A stretch of 64,000 nt of DNA, taken from NCBI RefSeq assembly GCF_041435495.1, contig NZ_CP108644.1, positions 5,875,501 to 5,939,500 on the forward strand. Reading direction: 5' to 3'. Shown one piece after another: positions 15,810 to 23,573 of this stretch (the stretch's first letter is position 1; each line of letters starts with the position of its first letter). This stretch comes from Streptomyces sp. NBC_01116. GTDB lineage: Bacteria > Actinomycetota > Actinomycetes > Streptomycetales > Streptomycetaceae. Under the pieces are notes generated by a model. That model was not told the origin of the DNA, did not search any database, and was given only the letters and a program-made list of their open reading frames with translations. Both the position numbers and the translations under genes were made by a program.

Positions 15810-15846
15810 CGTCCGCCCCGTGCCGCATGCCGGTACGGGGCGGACG
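15810..15846 (+). terminator. Hairpin upstream of the DUF1648 gene
   Basis: CGTCCGCCCCGT (15810-15821) pairs perfectly with ACGGGGCGGACG (15835-15846). It closes the upstream gene and isolates the DUF1648/GntR operon. The rest of the 263-nt gap from 15645 is low-complexity GC-rich sequence with repeated GCCGCC words and no gene. Confidence 0.6.
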
Positions 15847-15872
15847 CGCGTCCTGCCGTTGCTCCCTCCCCA

Positions 15873-15895
15873 TTGTTCTACTAACATGCGAACAA
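15873..15895. promoter_or_regulatory. Candidate GntR operator
   Basis: TTGTTC (15873-15878) and GAACAA (15890-15895) are inverted repeats 11 nt apart, ending 12 nt before the DUF1648 start and abutting its ribosome-binding site. Autoregulation by the short GntR protein of the same operon is the simplest reading. Confidence 0.4.
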
Positions 15896-15907
15896 CGGAG
15901 GTTTTCC

Positions 15908-16876
15908 ATGACAAGCAAGAACCTTGGCCGCGCAACGCTCGCAGCCCTGCCCTTTGTGCTCGCTCTCCTCACCGACCTCGTCGTCCATCTCACCGTCCAG
16001 GACCGTCTGCCCGCGCGGCTGGCCGTCCACTTCGACGCCGTCGGCTCCGCCAACGGCTACATGGGCGTCACCGCTCATCTCCTCGGCACGGCCGCCTCGC
16101 TGGTGGTGCTCGGCGCGCTGTGGTCCTATACCTCGGTCAACGGCAGGCTCTACGGCCGTGCCCATCGCTGGTTCATCGGCGGAGGGTTCGCCGTCGCCGC
16201 GTTCCTCGGATACCTGCTGATCGCCGTCCTGTCCGTCAATGTGGACGCGCCGGAGAACGGCCCGGCCGACGGCTTCCCGCTGTGGCACATCGCCCTGGCC
16301 CTCGGAGTGGCCGCCCTCGCCGGAGCCCTCGGCCTGCTGGCGGCCCGACTCGTCCCCGCGGTCGACGACCCCCGTGACCGGGACCCGGCGAGCCGGGAGC
16401 GGATCGCGCTCGCCGACGGCGAAGTGGCCGGCTGGGCGCGCGGGATCGGCGCGTGGTGGGCGCCGGTCGCCGTGCTGGTGCTGCTGGCTGCCGGCGTCGT
16501 CGTCGGCCTTGCGCAGAACTGGTTCATCGGGGCGCCGCTGCTTCTTCTCGCCCTGGTGACGGCGACCTTCTGCCGCCCCCACGTCACCGTGGACGGGCGG
16601 GGCCTCACCGTCTCCGGCCTGCTGCCCCGGCCCCGGGTGCGGGTGTCGCTGGAGCGGATGGAGGGGGCGGACAGCCGCCGAGTCAACGCGCTCGCGGAGT
16701 ACGGGGGTTGGGGCTACCGCGTCCGTCCCGAGCGCAGCGGCGTCATCACCCGCTCGGGCGAGGCCATCGTCGTCAGCCTGACGAGCGGCCGCGAGTTCGC
16801 CGTCACCGTCGACGACTCGGCCACCGGCGCGGCCCTGCTCAACACCCTGCTCGACCGGCAGCGGACGGGGCGCTGA
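15908..16876 (+). CDS. DUF1648-domain membrane protein
   Basis: 322 aa. The DUF1648 signature DRLPARLAVHFDAVGSANGY lies near 30-50, flanked by membrane segments. Further segments occur near 60-80, 100-120, 145-165 and 190-235, and a cytosolic C-terminal domain follows. DUF1648 proteins accompany YtrA-like GntR regulators and are thought to be envelope proteins of unknown role. GGAGG lies 6 nt before ATG 15908. The stop is 2 nt before the GntR start, so they form an operon. Confidence 0.85.
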   Translation: MTSKNLGRATLAALPFVLALLTDLVVHLTVQDRLPARLAVHFDAVGSANGYMGVTAHLLGTAASLVVLGALWSYTSVNGRLYGRAHRWFIGGGFAVAAFLGYLLIAVLSVNVDAPENGPADGFPLWHIALALGVAALAGALGLLAARLVPAVDDPRDRDPASRERIALADGEVAGWARGIGAWWAPVAVLVLLAAGVVVGLAQNWFIGAPLLLLALVTATFCRPHVTVDGRGLTVSGLLPRPRVRVSLERMEGADSRRVNALAEYGGWGYRVRPERSGVITRSGEAIVVSLTSGREFAVTVDDSATGAALLNTLLDRQRTGR

Positions 16877-16878
16877 CC

Positions 16879-17235
16879 ATGCTCTTCCGGGTCGACCCGA
16901 CCTCCACCGTCCCGCTCGGCGATCAGATCGCCGCCTCGGTCCGGCGTGCGGTCGCCGAGGGCGCGGTGGCCCCGGGCGAGCGCCTGCCCGCCGCCCGCGT
17001 CCTCGCCGAATCCCTCGGCGTGAACGTCCACACGGTGCTGCGCGGCTACCAACGGCTGCGCGAGGAAGGGCTCATCGAGCTGCGCCGCGGCCGGGGCGCG
17101 GCGATCACCGCCGGGGCCTCGCCGCAGCGGGCCCGGCTGCTGGAGCGCGTCCGCGAAGCCGTCGCGGACGCCCGGGACCTCGGCATGACCGAGGACGAAC
17201 TGCTGACCCTCGTCCGCGGCGAACTGGACGCCTGA
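16879..17235 (+). CDS. GntR-family regulator, YtrA subfamily
   Basis: 118 aa. The winged helix-turn-helix covers residues 10-75 (PLGDQIAASVRRAVAEGAV, then LAESLGVNVHTVLRGYQRL and LIELRRGRGAAI), and only a short helical tail follows. This short tail without an effector domain is typical of the YtrA subfamily, which represses its own operon. It is co-transcribed with the DUF1648 gene. Confidence 0.88.
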   Translation: MLFRVDPTSTVPLGDQIAASVRRAVAEGAVAPGERLPAARVLAESLGVNVHTVLRGYQRLREEGLIELRRGRGAAITAGASPQRARLLERVREAVADARDLGMTEDELLTLVRGELDA

Positions 17236-17282
17236 CCGGCACGCGGGCGCTCCCGGCCCGACCTGCACGGGCGAGGACCGCG

Positions 17283-17316
17283 CAGAGGACCGTTCCGTCA
17301 TCGGAGCGGTCCTCTG
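17283..17316 (+). terminator. Terminator of the DUF1648-GntR operon
   Basis: A 15-bp stem: CAGAGGACCGTTCCG (17283-17297) with CGGAGCGGTCCTCTG (17302-17316), one G-U pair and a 4-nt loop, 47 nt after the stop codon. Confidence 0.75.
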
Positions 17317-17331
17317 TCGTGTGGGGGGTGC

Positions 17332-17360
17332 CGGCCGGTCCCGGGACACGGGACCGGCCG
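17332..17360 (-). terminator. Hairpin downstream of snpA
   Basis: CGGCCGGTCCC (17332-17342) pairs perfectly with GGGACCGGCCG (17350-17360) across a 7-nt loop. It lies 80 nt beyond the snapalysin stop codon, after the tandem repeats. Confidence 0.5.
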
Positions 17361-17372
17361 TCCTACGCCCGA

Positions 17373-17428
17373 CTACCGGACTGCCGGACTGCCGGACTGC
17401 CGGGCTGTCGGGCCACCGGGCTGCCGGA
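17373..17428. repeat. Seven degenerate 8-bp tandem repeats
   Basis: Seven consecutive copies of an 8-bp unit close to CTGCCGGA: three exact (17381, 17389, 17421) and four with one or more substitutions. They lie between the snpA stop and its hairpin, in noncoding sequence. Confidence 0.75.
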
Positions 17429-17439
17429 GTGTCCCGGCG

Positions 17440-18093
17440 TCAGGAGGCGGAGCGGGCGAGTGCGGCCAGACCGTTCTGCCACAACTGGTTCACCCGGGCC
17501 CGCTCGTTGGCGTCCGGCTGGGAGTTCGTGCAGGACGGACCGGGGCCGCCGCCCGACATCAGCTCGCTGCACGGACCGGAGTAGTTGTCCGGCAGCCCGA
17601 GCACGTGTCCGGTCTCGTGCGTGGTGACCCGGGTCGAGTCGTACTGCTGGTTCTGGGCGTAGTCCAGGAAGATGTACCCGCGACCGTGCCCGTCGGTGCT
17701 CGCGTAGGAGCCGCGGGAGTCGTTGCCCTCGCGGTACGTGAAGTCCGCGCCGGAGCCCTCCTGGAGCTGGACGTTGGAGACCGAGCTGTTCCAGATCTGC
17801 GTGCTGCTGGCTATCTGGCCGCGGAAGGACGGGGCGCCCGACGCGTCGTAGGTGACCGTGACGGCCTTGATGCCCGGGTTGGCCGCGCGCTTCTCGGCTA
17901 CGGACTTCATGACGGCGTCGAGGAAGGCGCGGTTGGCGGCGGCGTTCTCGCCCGAGCCGTTGTACGCGGCGATGGTGGTGGAGGAGGGAGCGGCAGGGGC
18001 CGGAGCGGCGGCGACGACGGGTGCGGTGCCCAGCGCGGCGACGAGGCCGAGCCCGGCGGCGGCGGTGGCGACGGCGGTCCTGAGGTGTCTCAT
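17440..18093 (-). CDS. snpA: Snapalysin, secreted small neutral zinc protease
   Basis: 217 aa preproenzyme. A signal peptide (about 1-30, ending AAAPAPAAP) and short pro-region precede the M7 metalloprotease domain. The zinc site is TTHETGHVLGLPDNYSGPC, i.e. HExxHxxGxxD, where the aspartate is the third ligand as in snapalysins. CSELMSGG follows as the Met-turn. The enzyme is exported and cleaves proteins at aromatic residues. ATG 18093 begins the signal peptide. Regulation is expected from the divergent LysR gene snpR. Confidence 0.93.
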   Translation of the reverse strand: MRHLRTAVATAAAGLGLVAALGTAPVVAAAPAPAAPSSTTIAAYNGSGENAAANRAFLDAVMKSVAEKRAANPGIKAVTVTYDASGAPSFRGQIASSTQIWNSSVSNVQLQEGSGADFTYREGNDSRGSYASTDGHGRGYIFLDYAQNQQYDSTRVTTHETGHVLGLPDNYSGPCSELMSGGGPGPSCTNSQPDANERARVNQLWQNGLAALARSAS

Positions 18094-18138
18094 GGGGGGA
18101 TTTCTCCTACCTGTCCGATCGAACCCGCGCCGTGGGGG

Positions 18139-18155
18139 TGTCCGCTGGGCGGACA
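18139..18155. promoter_or_regulatory. Inverted repeat near the snpA start
   Basis: TGTCCGC and GCGGACA form a 7-bp inverted repeat with a 3-nt spacer, 46-62 nt upstream of snpA. It may be a second regulator site or a hairpin in the 5' leader. Confidence 0.3.
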
Positions 18156-18220
18156 AGGCGTGGGGCGGTACGGGGAAGAGTGTGGGGCAGCACACAGTTG
18201 CCGGGGATGATGCCGAACGG

Positions 18221-18239
18221 CGATAGTGCCGCCCTATCG
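18221..18239. promoter_or_regulatory. SnpR (LysR-type) binding box
   Basis: CGATAG and CTATCG flank 7 nt, and the dyad contains the LysR rule T-N11-A (T 18224, A 18236). It is the best such site in the 315-nt divergent gap 18094-18408, 128 nt from snpA and 170 nt from snpR. Besides this and the 18139 repeat the gap holds only the snpR promoter. Confidence 0.55.
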
Positions 18240-18408
18240 CCGGCCCGGCTCTCTCTTCGTGCACGTCAGCCGCCCATGGGCATGCCGTGCTCACGCCACC
18301 GGCACCGCATCGTCACATGTCCAGGAGCCCAACACTCCCTGAATTGAGGCCGTTTGGTGGGGTTGCGACGTCTGGTGCACGGAGTGCGACGGTCATAGTC
18401 TCCGCTGC

Positions 18409-19428
18409 ATGGAGCTGGAGGTGAGGCACCTCAGGGCGCTCTGCGCCATCGCCGACGCGGGCAGCCTGCATCAGGCGGCCCGCCGCCTCGGCGTCAGCCA
18501 GCCCTCCCTGACCACTCAGCTCCGGCGGATCGAGAACGTGCTCGGCGCCGAACTGTTCCGCCGCGAACGGACCGGCTGCCGCCCGACCTCCCTGGGGCAG
18601 GCCGTCCTGAGCCGGGCCCGGCCCCTCGTGGACGGCATGAGCGACCTGGTCGCCGAGGCGCTGGCGGAGGCCGAGGCCGCCCTGCCGCGCGGCTCCCGGC
18701 TGCGCATCGGCTCCACCGCGAGCCGGGTCATCGGCAACTGGCTGCGCCGGCTGCGCGTCGCCCTGCCCGGCACCGACATCTCGCTGCGGGTCGACGTCTC
18801 CGCCCACGCGCTGCTGCGCTCGGTTGAGGAAGGCCGCCTGGACGTCGCCTTCGTGCACGAGGTGGAGGGCTCCCCGCTCGCCGTGCCGGAGGGCCTGGAG
18901 CAGCGCGTGCTCGTGGACCGGGAACCGCAGTTCATCTCGCTCTCCCGGGACCACCCGGCCGCCCGCCGCCGCGTGGTGGAGCTCGGGGACCTGGCGGGCG
19001 ACCCGTGGATGGTCGATCCGACGGTGGACGGCGAGTGGGACGGCGTGCGCCGGGTGCTCGGGGCCGCCGGGCTGAACCCGCCGGTCCTGCACGGCGACTA
19101 CCTCACCGCCGCCTCCCTCGTCGTGCTCGGCGAGGCCGTCGCGCCCTGCCAGCCGACGTCGGGCCCGCGCGACGACATGGTGATCCGCCCCCTGCTGGGC
19201 GACCCGCTCGCGGTACGGCTGCTCCTGGCCTCACGGCCCGGGACGGACACCGAGGTGGTGTACGCGCAGTTGGAGGACGCCTACCGGGACGCGGCGCGAC
19301 GGGCCAGCGGCTACCACGAGTGGCTGCTGCGCCACCGCTCCCCGCTGGCCCGCACACCCCGACCCTCCGCCGTGCCCGCCGTGCAGCCCGTGCCGACCGC
19401 ACGTAAGGGAGTCGACCCGCGCCGGTGA
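18409..19428 (+). CDS. snpR: LysR-family activator of the snapalysin gene
   Basis: 339 aa. The N-terminal winged helix-turn-helix is typical (ALCAIADAGSLHQAARRLGV, then SQPSLTTQLRRIENVLG), followed by a periplasmic-binding-like effector domain (about 95-300) and a basic Pro-rich tail. In Streptomyces the gene divergent from snapalysin encodes its activator. ATG 18409 has no Shine-Dalgarno sequence; TAGTCT (18396-18401) lies 7 nt before it, so the transcript may be leaderless. Confidence 0.88.
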   Translation: MELEVRHLRALCAIADAGSLHQAARRLGVSQPSLTTQLRRIENVLGAELFRRERTGCRPTSLGQAVLSRARPLVDGMSDLVAEALAEAEAALPRGSRLRIGSTASRVIGNWLRRLRVALPGTDISLRVDVSAHALLRSVEEGRLDVAFVHEVEGSPLAVPEGLEQRVLVDREPQFISLSRDHPAARRRVVELGDLAGDPWMVDPTVDGEWDGVRRVLGAAGLNPPVLHGDYLTAASLVVLGEAVAPCQPTSGPRDDMVIRPLLGDPLAVRLLLASRPGTDTEVVYAQLEDAYRDAARRASGYHEWLLRHRSPLARTPRPSAVPAVQPVPTARKGVDPRR

Positions 19429-19493
19429 GTTCCCCGTTCTGCTGACAGCGTGCTCGGGTTCCCCTGCCGCCTCCCGGTGGGCAGAGTCGTTCC

Positions 19494-20492
19494 ATGAGGC
19501 TTCTGATGCTGGGTGGTACGGAATTCGTCGGACGGGCCGTCACCGACGCCGCCCTGGGGCGGGGCTGGGATGTCACGGTGTTCCACCGGGGCCGTCACGC
19601 GCCTCCGCCCGGAGTGAGCGCGCTGACCGGGGACCGGACCGCGGGCGGGCCCGGACTCGCGGCGTTGGCGGAGAGCGGGCAGGACTGGGACCTGGTCGTC
19701 GACACCTGGAGCGGCGCGCCCGCCGCCGTCCGGGACGCCGCCCGTCTGCTGTCCGGCCGGGCCGGGCACTTCAGTTACGTCTCCAGCCGCTCGGTGTACG
19801 CCCACCCGGCCGCCCCGGGGCTCGACGAGGACGGGCCGCTGGTGACCGGCGCCTCGCCCGACGACCGCGGGGACGTGCCGTACGACCGGGCCAAGCGCGG
19901 CGGTGAGCTGGCCGCCCTCGACGCCTTCGGGGACCGGGCCCTGCTGGCGAGGGCCGGGCTGATCATCGGCCCCGGCGAGAACATCGGCCGGCTGCCCTGG
20001 TGGCTGTCGCGGATCGCCCGGGGCGGACCGGTCGTCGCCCCCGGCCGGCCCGGGACCGAGCTCCAGTACATCGACGCCCGGGACCTCGCGGACTGGATCC
20101 TGGACGCGGCGGCGGGCGGGCTGTACGGCGCGTACAACACCGTCAGCCGCCCCGGCCACACGACCATGGGCGAGCTGCTGGAGGCCTGCGTGCGCGTCAC
20201 CGGGTCCGACGCCGAGCTGCGCTGGACCGATCCGGAGGTCCTGCTGGCCGCCGGGGCCGAGCCCTGGAGCGACCTGCCGATCTGGCTCCCGCCGGGCGAG
20301 CTGTACGACACGCTGCACCGGGGCGGCCACACCAGGGCGTACGCCGCCGGGCTGCGCTGCCGCCCGGCCGGGGAGACCGTCGCGGACACCTGGGACTGGC
20401 TGTGCGCCCTCGGCGGCGTGGCACCCCAGCGCCCCGACCGCCCGGTCGTCGGCCTCGACCCCGTGCTGGAGGCGAAGCTGCTGGCCCTCTGA
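19494..20492 (+). CDS. NAD-dependent epimerase/reductase-like protein
   Basis: 332 aa extended SDR-like protein. The N-terminal nucleotide-binding strand is MRLLMLGGTEFVGRAV (GGTxFVGR variant of GxxGxxG), and DLVVDTWSGAPAAVRDAARL and YVSSRSVY follow. YDRAKRGGELAAL near 125 could give the YxxxK pair (Tyr and Lys three apart in YDRAK). The substrate is unknown. CAGAGT lies 6 nt before ATG 19494 and no Shine-Dalgarno sequence is seen, so leaderless expression is possible. It stands alone between snpR and the anchor-protein gene. Confidence 0.8.
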   Translation: MRLLMLGGTEFVGRAVTDAALGRGWDVTVFHRGRHAPPPGVSALTGDRTAGGPGLAALAESGQDWDLVVDTWSGAPAAVRDAARLLSGRAGHFSYVSSRSVYAHPAAPGLDEDGPLVTGASPDDRGDVPYDRAKRGGELAALDAFGDRALLARAGLIIGPGENIGRLPWWLSRIARGGPVVAPGRPGTELQYIDARDLADWILDAAAGGLYGAYNTVSRPGHTTMGELLEACVRVTGSDAELRWTDPEVLLAAGAEPWSDLPIWLPPGELYDTLHRGGHTRAYAAGLRCRPAGETVADTWDWLCALGGVAPQRPDRPVVGLDPVLEAKLLAL

Positions 20493-20607
20493 CGCACCGC
20501 TTCCGCCTGCGTGTCGCGGCGAAGAAACCTCCTATAGGCCTACGCAAAGGGGCAAGAGCGGCGTGTCAGTCAATATGACTAAGTGTTAACCATGCATATT
20601 GCGCGGC

Positions 20608-22185
20608 ATGGAACAGAAGGCGCGCAGGCGCGGCAACGCAATCCGGGCAGCAGTGACAGTGGCCACGGCCGCGGCGATGGTGGGCGTGCTGGCCCCGGCC
20701 GCGGGTGCCGATCCGCTGCCGGGCGGACTGGGACCCTGCCTCGGCAGCTCCTGCCCGCCCAGCTGGAACGACCCCAACAACGGCCCGGTCACCAACTTCG
20801 ACAGCAATATCAACGTCTACGTCGGCGGTGACTTCCTGGTCCGGGAGGCGGCGGCCGAGGCGGAGGGGAAGGTCGTCACCCTCGGACGGTTCGACATGGA
20901 CAAGCGGGACGGGGTCTCGCAGATCTACAACGTCGGTATCGCGGGCGTCGGGTCGCGCGTGCCGCCGCCGGACGGCTCCGACTACCTGACGGCGGGCGGC
21001 GACGTGACCATCGCCGCCGGCGAGCGCCTGCTCGCCGAGGAGGGCACGCACTCCGGCCGCGTCGCGTACGCGGGCGAGCTCACGGGCACGGTCAACCCCA
21101 CCACCGCCCCGCGCTTCGACGAGGACGCTGCCGCCCCGTACACGGGGCTGCGCCCGCAGCTCACCGAGGCCAGCCAGTGCTACGCGTACGACGGCGACGA
21201 GCACCGGGAGGCGACGGGCACGTGGGTGAAGACCGGTGACCTGATGACGTTCACCGGTGACGGCTCGTCCGCGATCCAGATCTTCGACGTGGACGCGGAC
21301 CTGGAGTCGGAGGCGGGCGGCAACACGGGGTTCGTGTTCAACGGAATCCCCGAGGGTGCGACGGTCCTCGTCAACGTCTACGGCTCCACCCGCAGCGTCG
21401 CCACGTTCATGGGCTCGTTCCCCAACGAGGGTCTCCGGGAGAACCTGCTGTGGAACTTCCCGGACGCTACCGACCTGTCCTTGACCGGTCCGGCCCAGTT
21501 CGAGGGCAGCGTGCTGGTGGGCCAGCCGACGAGCACCACCGTGCTCAGCATGAGCGGCACCAACGGCCGCTTCTACACGGCGGGTTCGCTCACCCACACC
21601 TCGTCGGGCGCGTCGGGCGGCCAGGAGATCCACGCGTACCCCTTCGACGGCGATCTGCCGACCTGCTCGCCAGAACCGACGCCGACGCCGACGCCGACGG
21701 ATCCGACTCCGACTCCCACGGACCCGACGCCGACGCCGACGGACCCGACGCCCACGCCGACGGAACCGACGCCCACGCCGACGGAACCGACGCCGACCGA
21801 CCCGACGCCGACGCCGACCGACCCGACGCCGACGCCGACCGACCCGACGCCGACGCCGACGCCGACCGACCCGACGCCGACGCCGACCGACCCGACGCCG
21901 ACGCCGACCGACCCGACGCCCACCCCGACCGACCCGACGCCCACCCCCACCGAACCGACGCCGACGCCGACGGAACCGACGCCCACGCCCACCGAACCCA
22001 CGCCCACGCCCACCCGCACCGGCCACACGCCGCACCCCACGCACTCGCCGAGCCACCCGGGTGAGCTGCCCGACACCGGCTCCCGGGGCGGCGAATGGAT
22101 CATCGGGTCCATCGCGGCAGCGCTGGTCGCCGCCGGCGGCACGGTTCTCGTGGCCACGCGCAGGGCTCGTCGCCGCACCTTCTAG
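20608..22185 (+). CDS. Choice-of-anchor A protein with TP-repeat stalk and LPDTG anchor
   Basis: 525 aa surface protein. A signal peptide ends near AGADPLPGG (about residue 33). The choice-of-anchor A domain covers about 45-345 (TNFDSNINVYVGGDFL, later LTGPAQFEGSVLVG). Residues about 356-470 are a TPTPTDP/TPTPTEP stalk. The C-terminus has LPDTG, a hydrophobic segment and RRARRRTF, a sortase sorting signal. It should be secreted and linked to peptidoglycan; the domain's ligand is unknown. ATG 20608 is preferred over TTG 20599 as the signal peptide begins there. No sortase gene is in the window. Confidence 0.85.
   Translation: MEQKARRRGNAIRAAVTVATAAAMVGVLAPAAGADPLPGGLGPCLGSSCPPSWNDPNNGPVTNFDSNINVYVGGDFLVREAAAEAEGKVVTLGRFDMDKRDGVSQIYNVGIAGVGSRVPPPDGSDYLTAGGDVTIAAGERLLAEEGTHSGRVAYAGELTGTVNPTTAPRFDEDAAAPYTGLRPQLTEASQCYAYDGDEHREATGTWVKTGDLMTFTGDGSSAIQIFDVDADLESEAGGNTGFVFNGIPEGATVLVNVYGSTRSVATFMGSFPNEGLRENLLWNFPDATDLSLTGPAQFEGSVLVGQPTSTTVLSMSGTNGRFYTAGSLTHTSSGASGGQEIHAYPFDGDLPTCSPEPTPTPTPTDPTPTPTDPTPTPTDPTPTPTEPTPTPTEPTPTDPTPTPTDPTPTPTDPTPTPTPTDPTPTPTDPTPTPTDPTPTPTDPTPTPTEPTPTPTEPTPTPTEPTPTPTRTGHTPHPTHSPSHPGELPDTGSRGGEWIIGSIAAALVAAGGTVLVATRRARRRTF
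21676..22011 (+). repeat. Coding tandem repeat (Thr-Pro stalk)
   Basis: About 336 nt of tandem CCGACGCCGACG-like units encode alternating TPTPTDP and TPTPTEP heptads, with shorter TPTDP interruptions. Such arrays change length easily by slippage, so the stalk length may vary between strains. Confidence 0.85.
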
Positions 22186-22218
22186 CAGGCACGGAGCACT
22201 GCCCGCTAGCGTGGTTCG

Positions 22219-22569
22219 ATGACCGAACCGCTGTTGCACCTCGCCGAAGCACCTCTGTGGGAGGCGGCCCGCGGGACAGGGACGTACGAGATGTCCACCC
22301 GCGGCCGCACCCTCCAGGAGGAGGGCTTCATCCACCTCTCGCTGCCCCACCAACTCCCCGGTGTGGCCCGGATGCTGTACGGGGACGGCGACCGGGACCT
22401 CGTGGTCCTGGTCGCCGACCCCGCCCGCCTCGCCGACCCCGTCCGGTACGAGGCGATGAAGCCCGGCGGCGAGGAGTTCCCGCACCTGTACGGACCGCTC
22501 CCGGTGAGCGCGGTCGTGGAGGTGCGGCCCTGGGACGGAGGACGACGAGAGGAAGACGAACCCCAGTGA
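22219..22569 (+). CDS. DUF952-domain protein
   Basis: 116 aa, nearly all one DUF952 domain: HLAEAPLWEAARG at the start, EEGFIHLSLPHQLPGVA near 40 and EEFPHLYGPLPVSAV near 90. The family has an RNA-2'-phosphotransferase-like fold of unknown role. TAGCGT (22207-22212) lies 6 nt before ATG 22219 and there is no Shine-Dalgarno sequence, suggesting a leaderless transcript. Its stop overlaps the next start by 4 nt (GTGA), so the two are coupled. Confidence 0.85.
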   Translation: MTEPLLHLAEAPLWEAARGTGTYEMSTRGRTLQEEGFIHLSLPHQLPGVARMLYGDGDRDLVVLVADPARLADPVRYEAMKPGGEEFPHLYGPLPVSAVVEVRPWDGGRREEDEPQ

Positions 22570-23447
22570 TCGGCCCCCTCATCGCGGTGACCGGAGCGAC
22601 CGGAGCGGTCGGCGGCCGGGTCGCCCGACGGCTGGCCCGGACAGGTGTGCCCGTACGGCTCCTCGGCCGCGACCCCGCCCGGCTGCCCGACCTGCCCGGC
22701 GCCGACCACGCGCCCGCCGCCCGCTACGGCGACGCGGAGGCCATGCGCAGGGCCCTCGACGGGGCCCACACCCTGTTCCTGGTCTCCGCCCACGAAAGCC
22801 CCTACCGGGTCCGCGAGCACACCACGGCGATCGACGCGGCCGTGGCGGTGGGCGTGGAGCGGATCGTGTACGTGTCCTTCCAAGGGGCCGCGCCCGACGC
22901 CACGTTCACCTTCGCCCGCGACCACTGGGACACCGAGGCCCACATCCGTACGGCCGAGATCCGCCACACCTTCCTGCGGGACAACTGGTATCTGGCGGGG
23001 CTGCCCGCGATGACCGGGACCGACGGGGTGCTGCGCGGGCCGGGCGGCGACGGACGGGTGGCGGCCGTCGCCCACGAGGACATCGCCGACGCGGCGGCGG
23101 CCGTGCTGCTGGACGAGGGCACGGACCACGACGACCGGGTCTACGACCTCACCGGACCCGAGGCGTTCACCCTCGCCGAGGCGGCCGACGAACTGAGCCG
23201 GGTCACCGGGCGCCCCGTCGTCTACGTCCCCGAGACCCGTGAGGAGGCCTACGCCTCCCGGGCCGGTTACGGCGCGGAGGACTGGGAGGTGGCCGGCTGG
23301 GTCACCTCGTACGAGGCCATCGCGGGCGGGGAGCTGGCCGCCGTATCCGACGCGGTGCCCGTGCTCACCGGGCACCCCGCCAAGAGCTTCGCGCAGTTCC
23401 TGGTGGAGAACCCGGACAGCTACCGTCATCTGCTGCCGGGCGGCTGA
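22566..23447 (+). CDS. NmrA/QOR2-like NAD(P)H-binding protein
   Basis: 293 aa atypical short-chain dehydrogenase. The cofactor site is PLIAVTGATGAVGGRVARRL at the N-terminus, followed by LLGRDPARLPDLPGAD, as in NmrA and quinone oxidoreductase 2 proteins. THTFLRDNWYLAGLP-type sequence near 140 is also typical. There is no classic YxxxK pair, so it may be a redox sensor or a reductase; the substrate is unknown. Translationally coupled to the DUF952 gene. Confidence 0.85.
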   Translation: MIGPLIAVTGATGAVGGRVARRLARTGVPVRLLGRDPARLPDLPGADHAPAARYGDAEAMRRALDGAHTLFLVSAHESPYRVREHTTAIDAAVAVGVERIVYVSFQGAAPDATFTFARDHWDTEAHIRTAEIRHTFLRDNWYLAGLPAMTGTDGVLRGPGGDGRVAAVAHEDIADAAAAVLLDEGTDHDDRVYDLTGPEAFTLAEAADELSRVTGRPVVYVPETREEAYASRAGYGAEDWEVAGWVTSYEAIAGGELAAVSDAVPVLTGHPAKSFAQFLVENPDSYRHLLPGG

Positions 23448-23573
23448 CCGGCCGCGTGCCCCGCACCCGGCCGACGCGGACCACTCGGCCCCAGCAGGTC
23501 GCAGGGGTCGCAGGGGTCACACAGGGCACACGAGATCACGCGGGTCACGCCGGTCACGCGGGTCACGCCGTGC

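Noticed and set aside
21573..22178. A minus-strand frame with VGVGSVGVG repeats
   Set aside because: It is the antisense of the TP-repeat stalk. The plus-strand protein has signal peptide, domain and sorting signal, so it is the real gene.
23448..23573. Possible CRISPR-like repeats
   Set aside because: The GGGTCACGC words are only a few nt apart, without regular spacers. It is simple short-repeat noncoding DNA.
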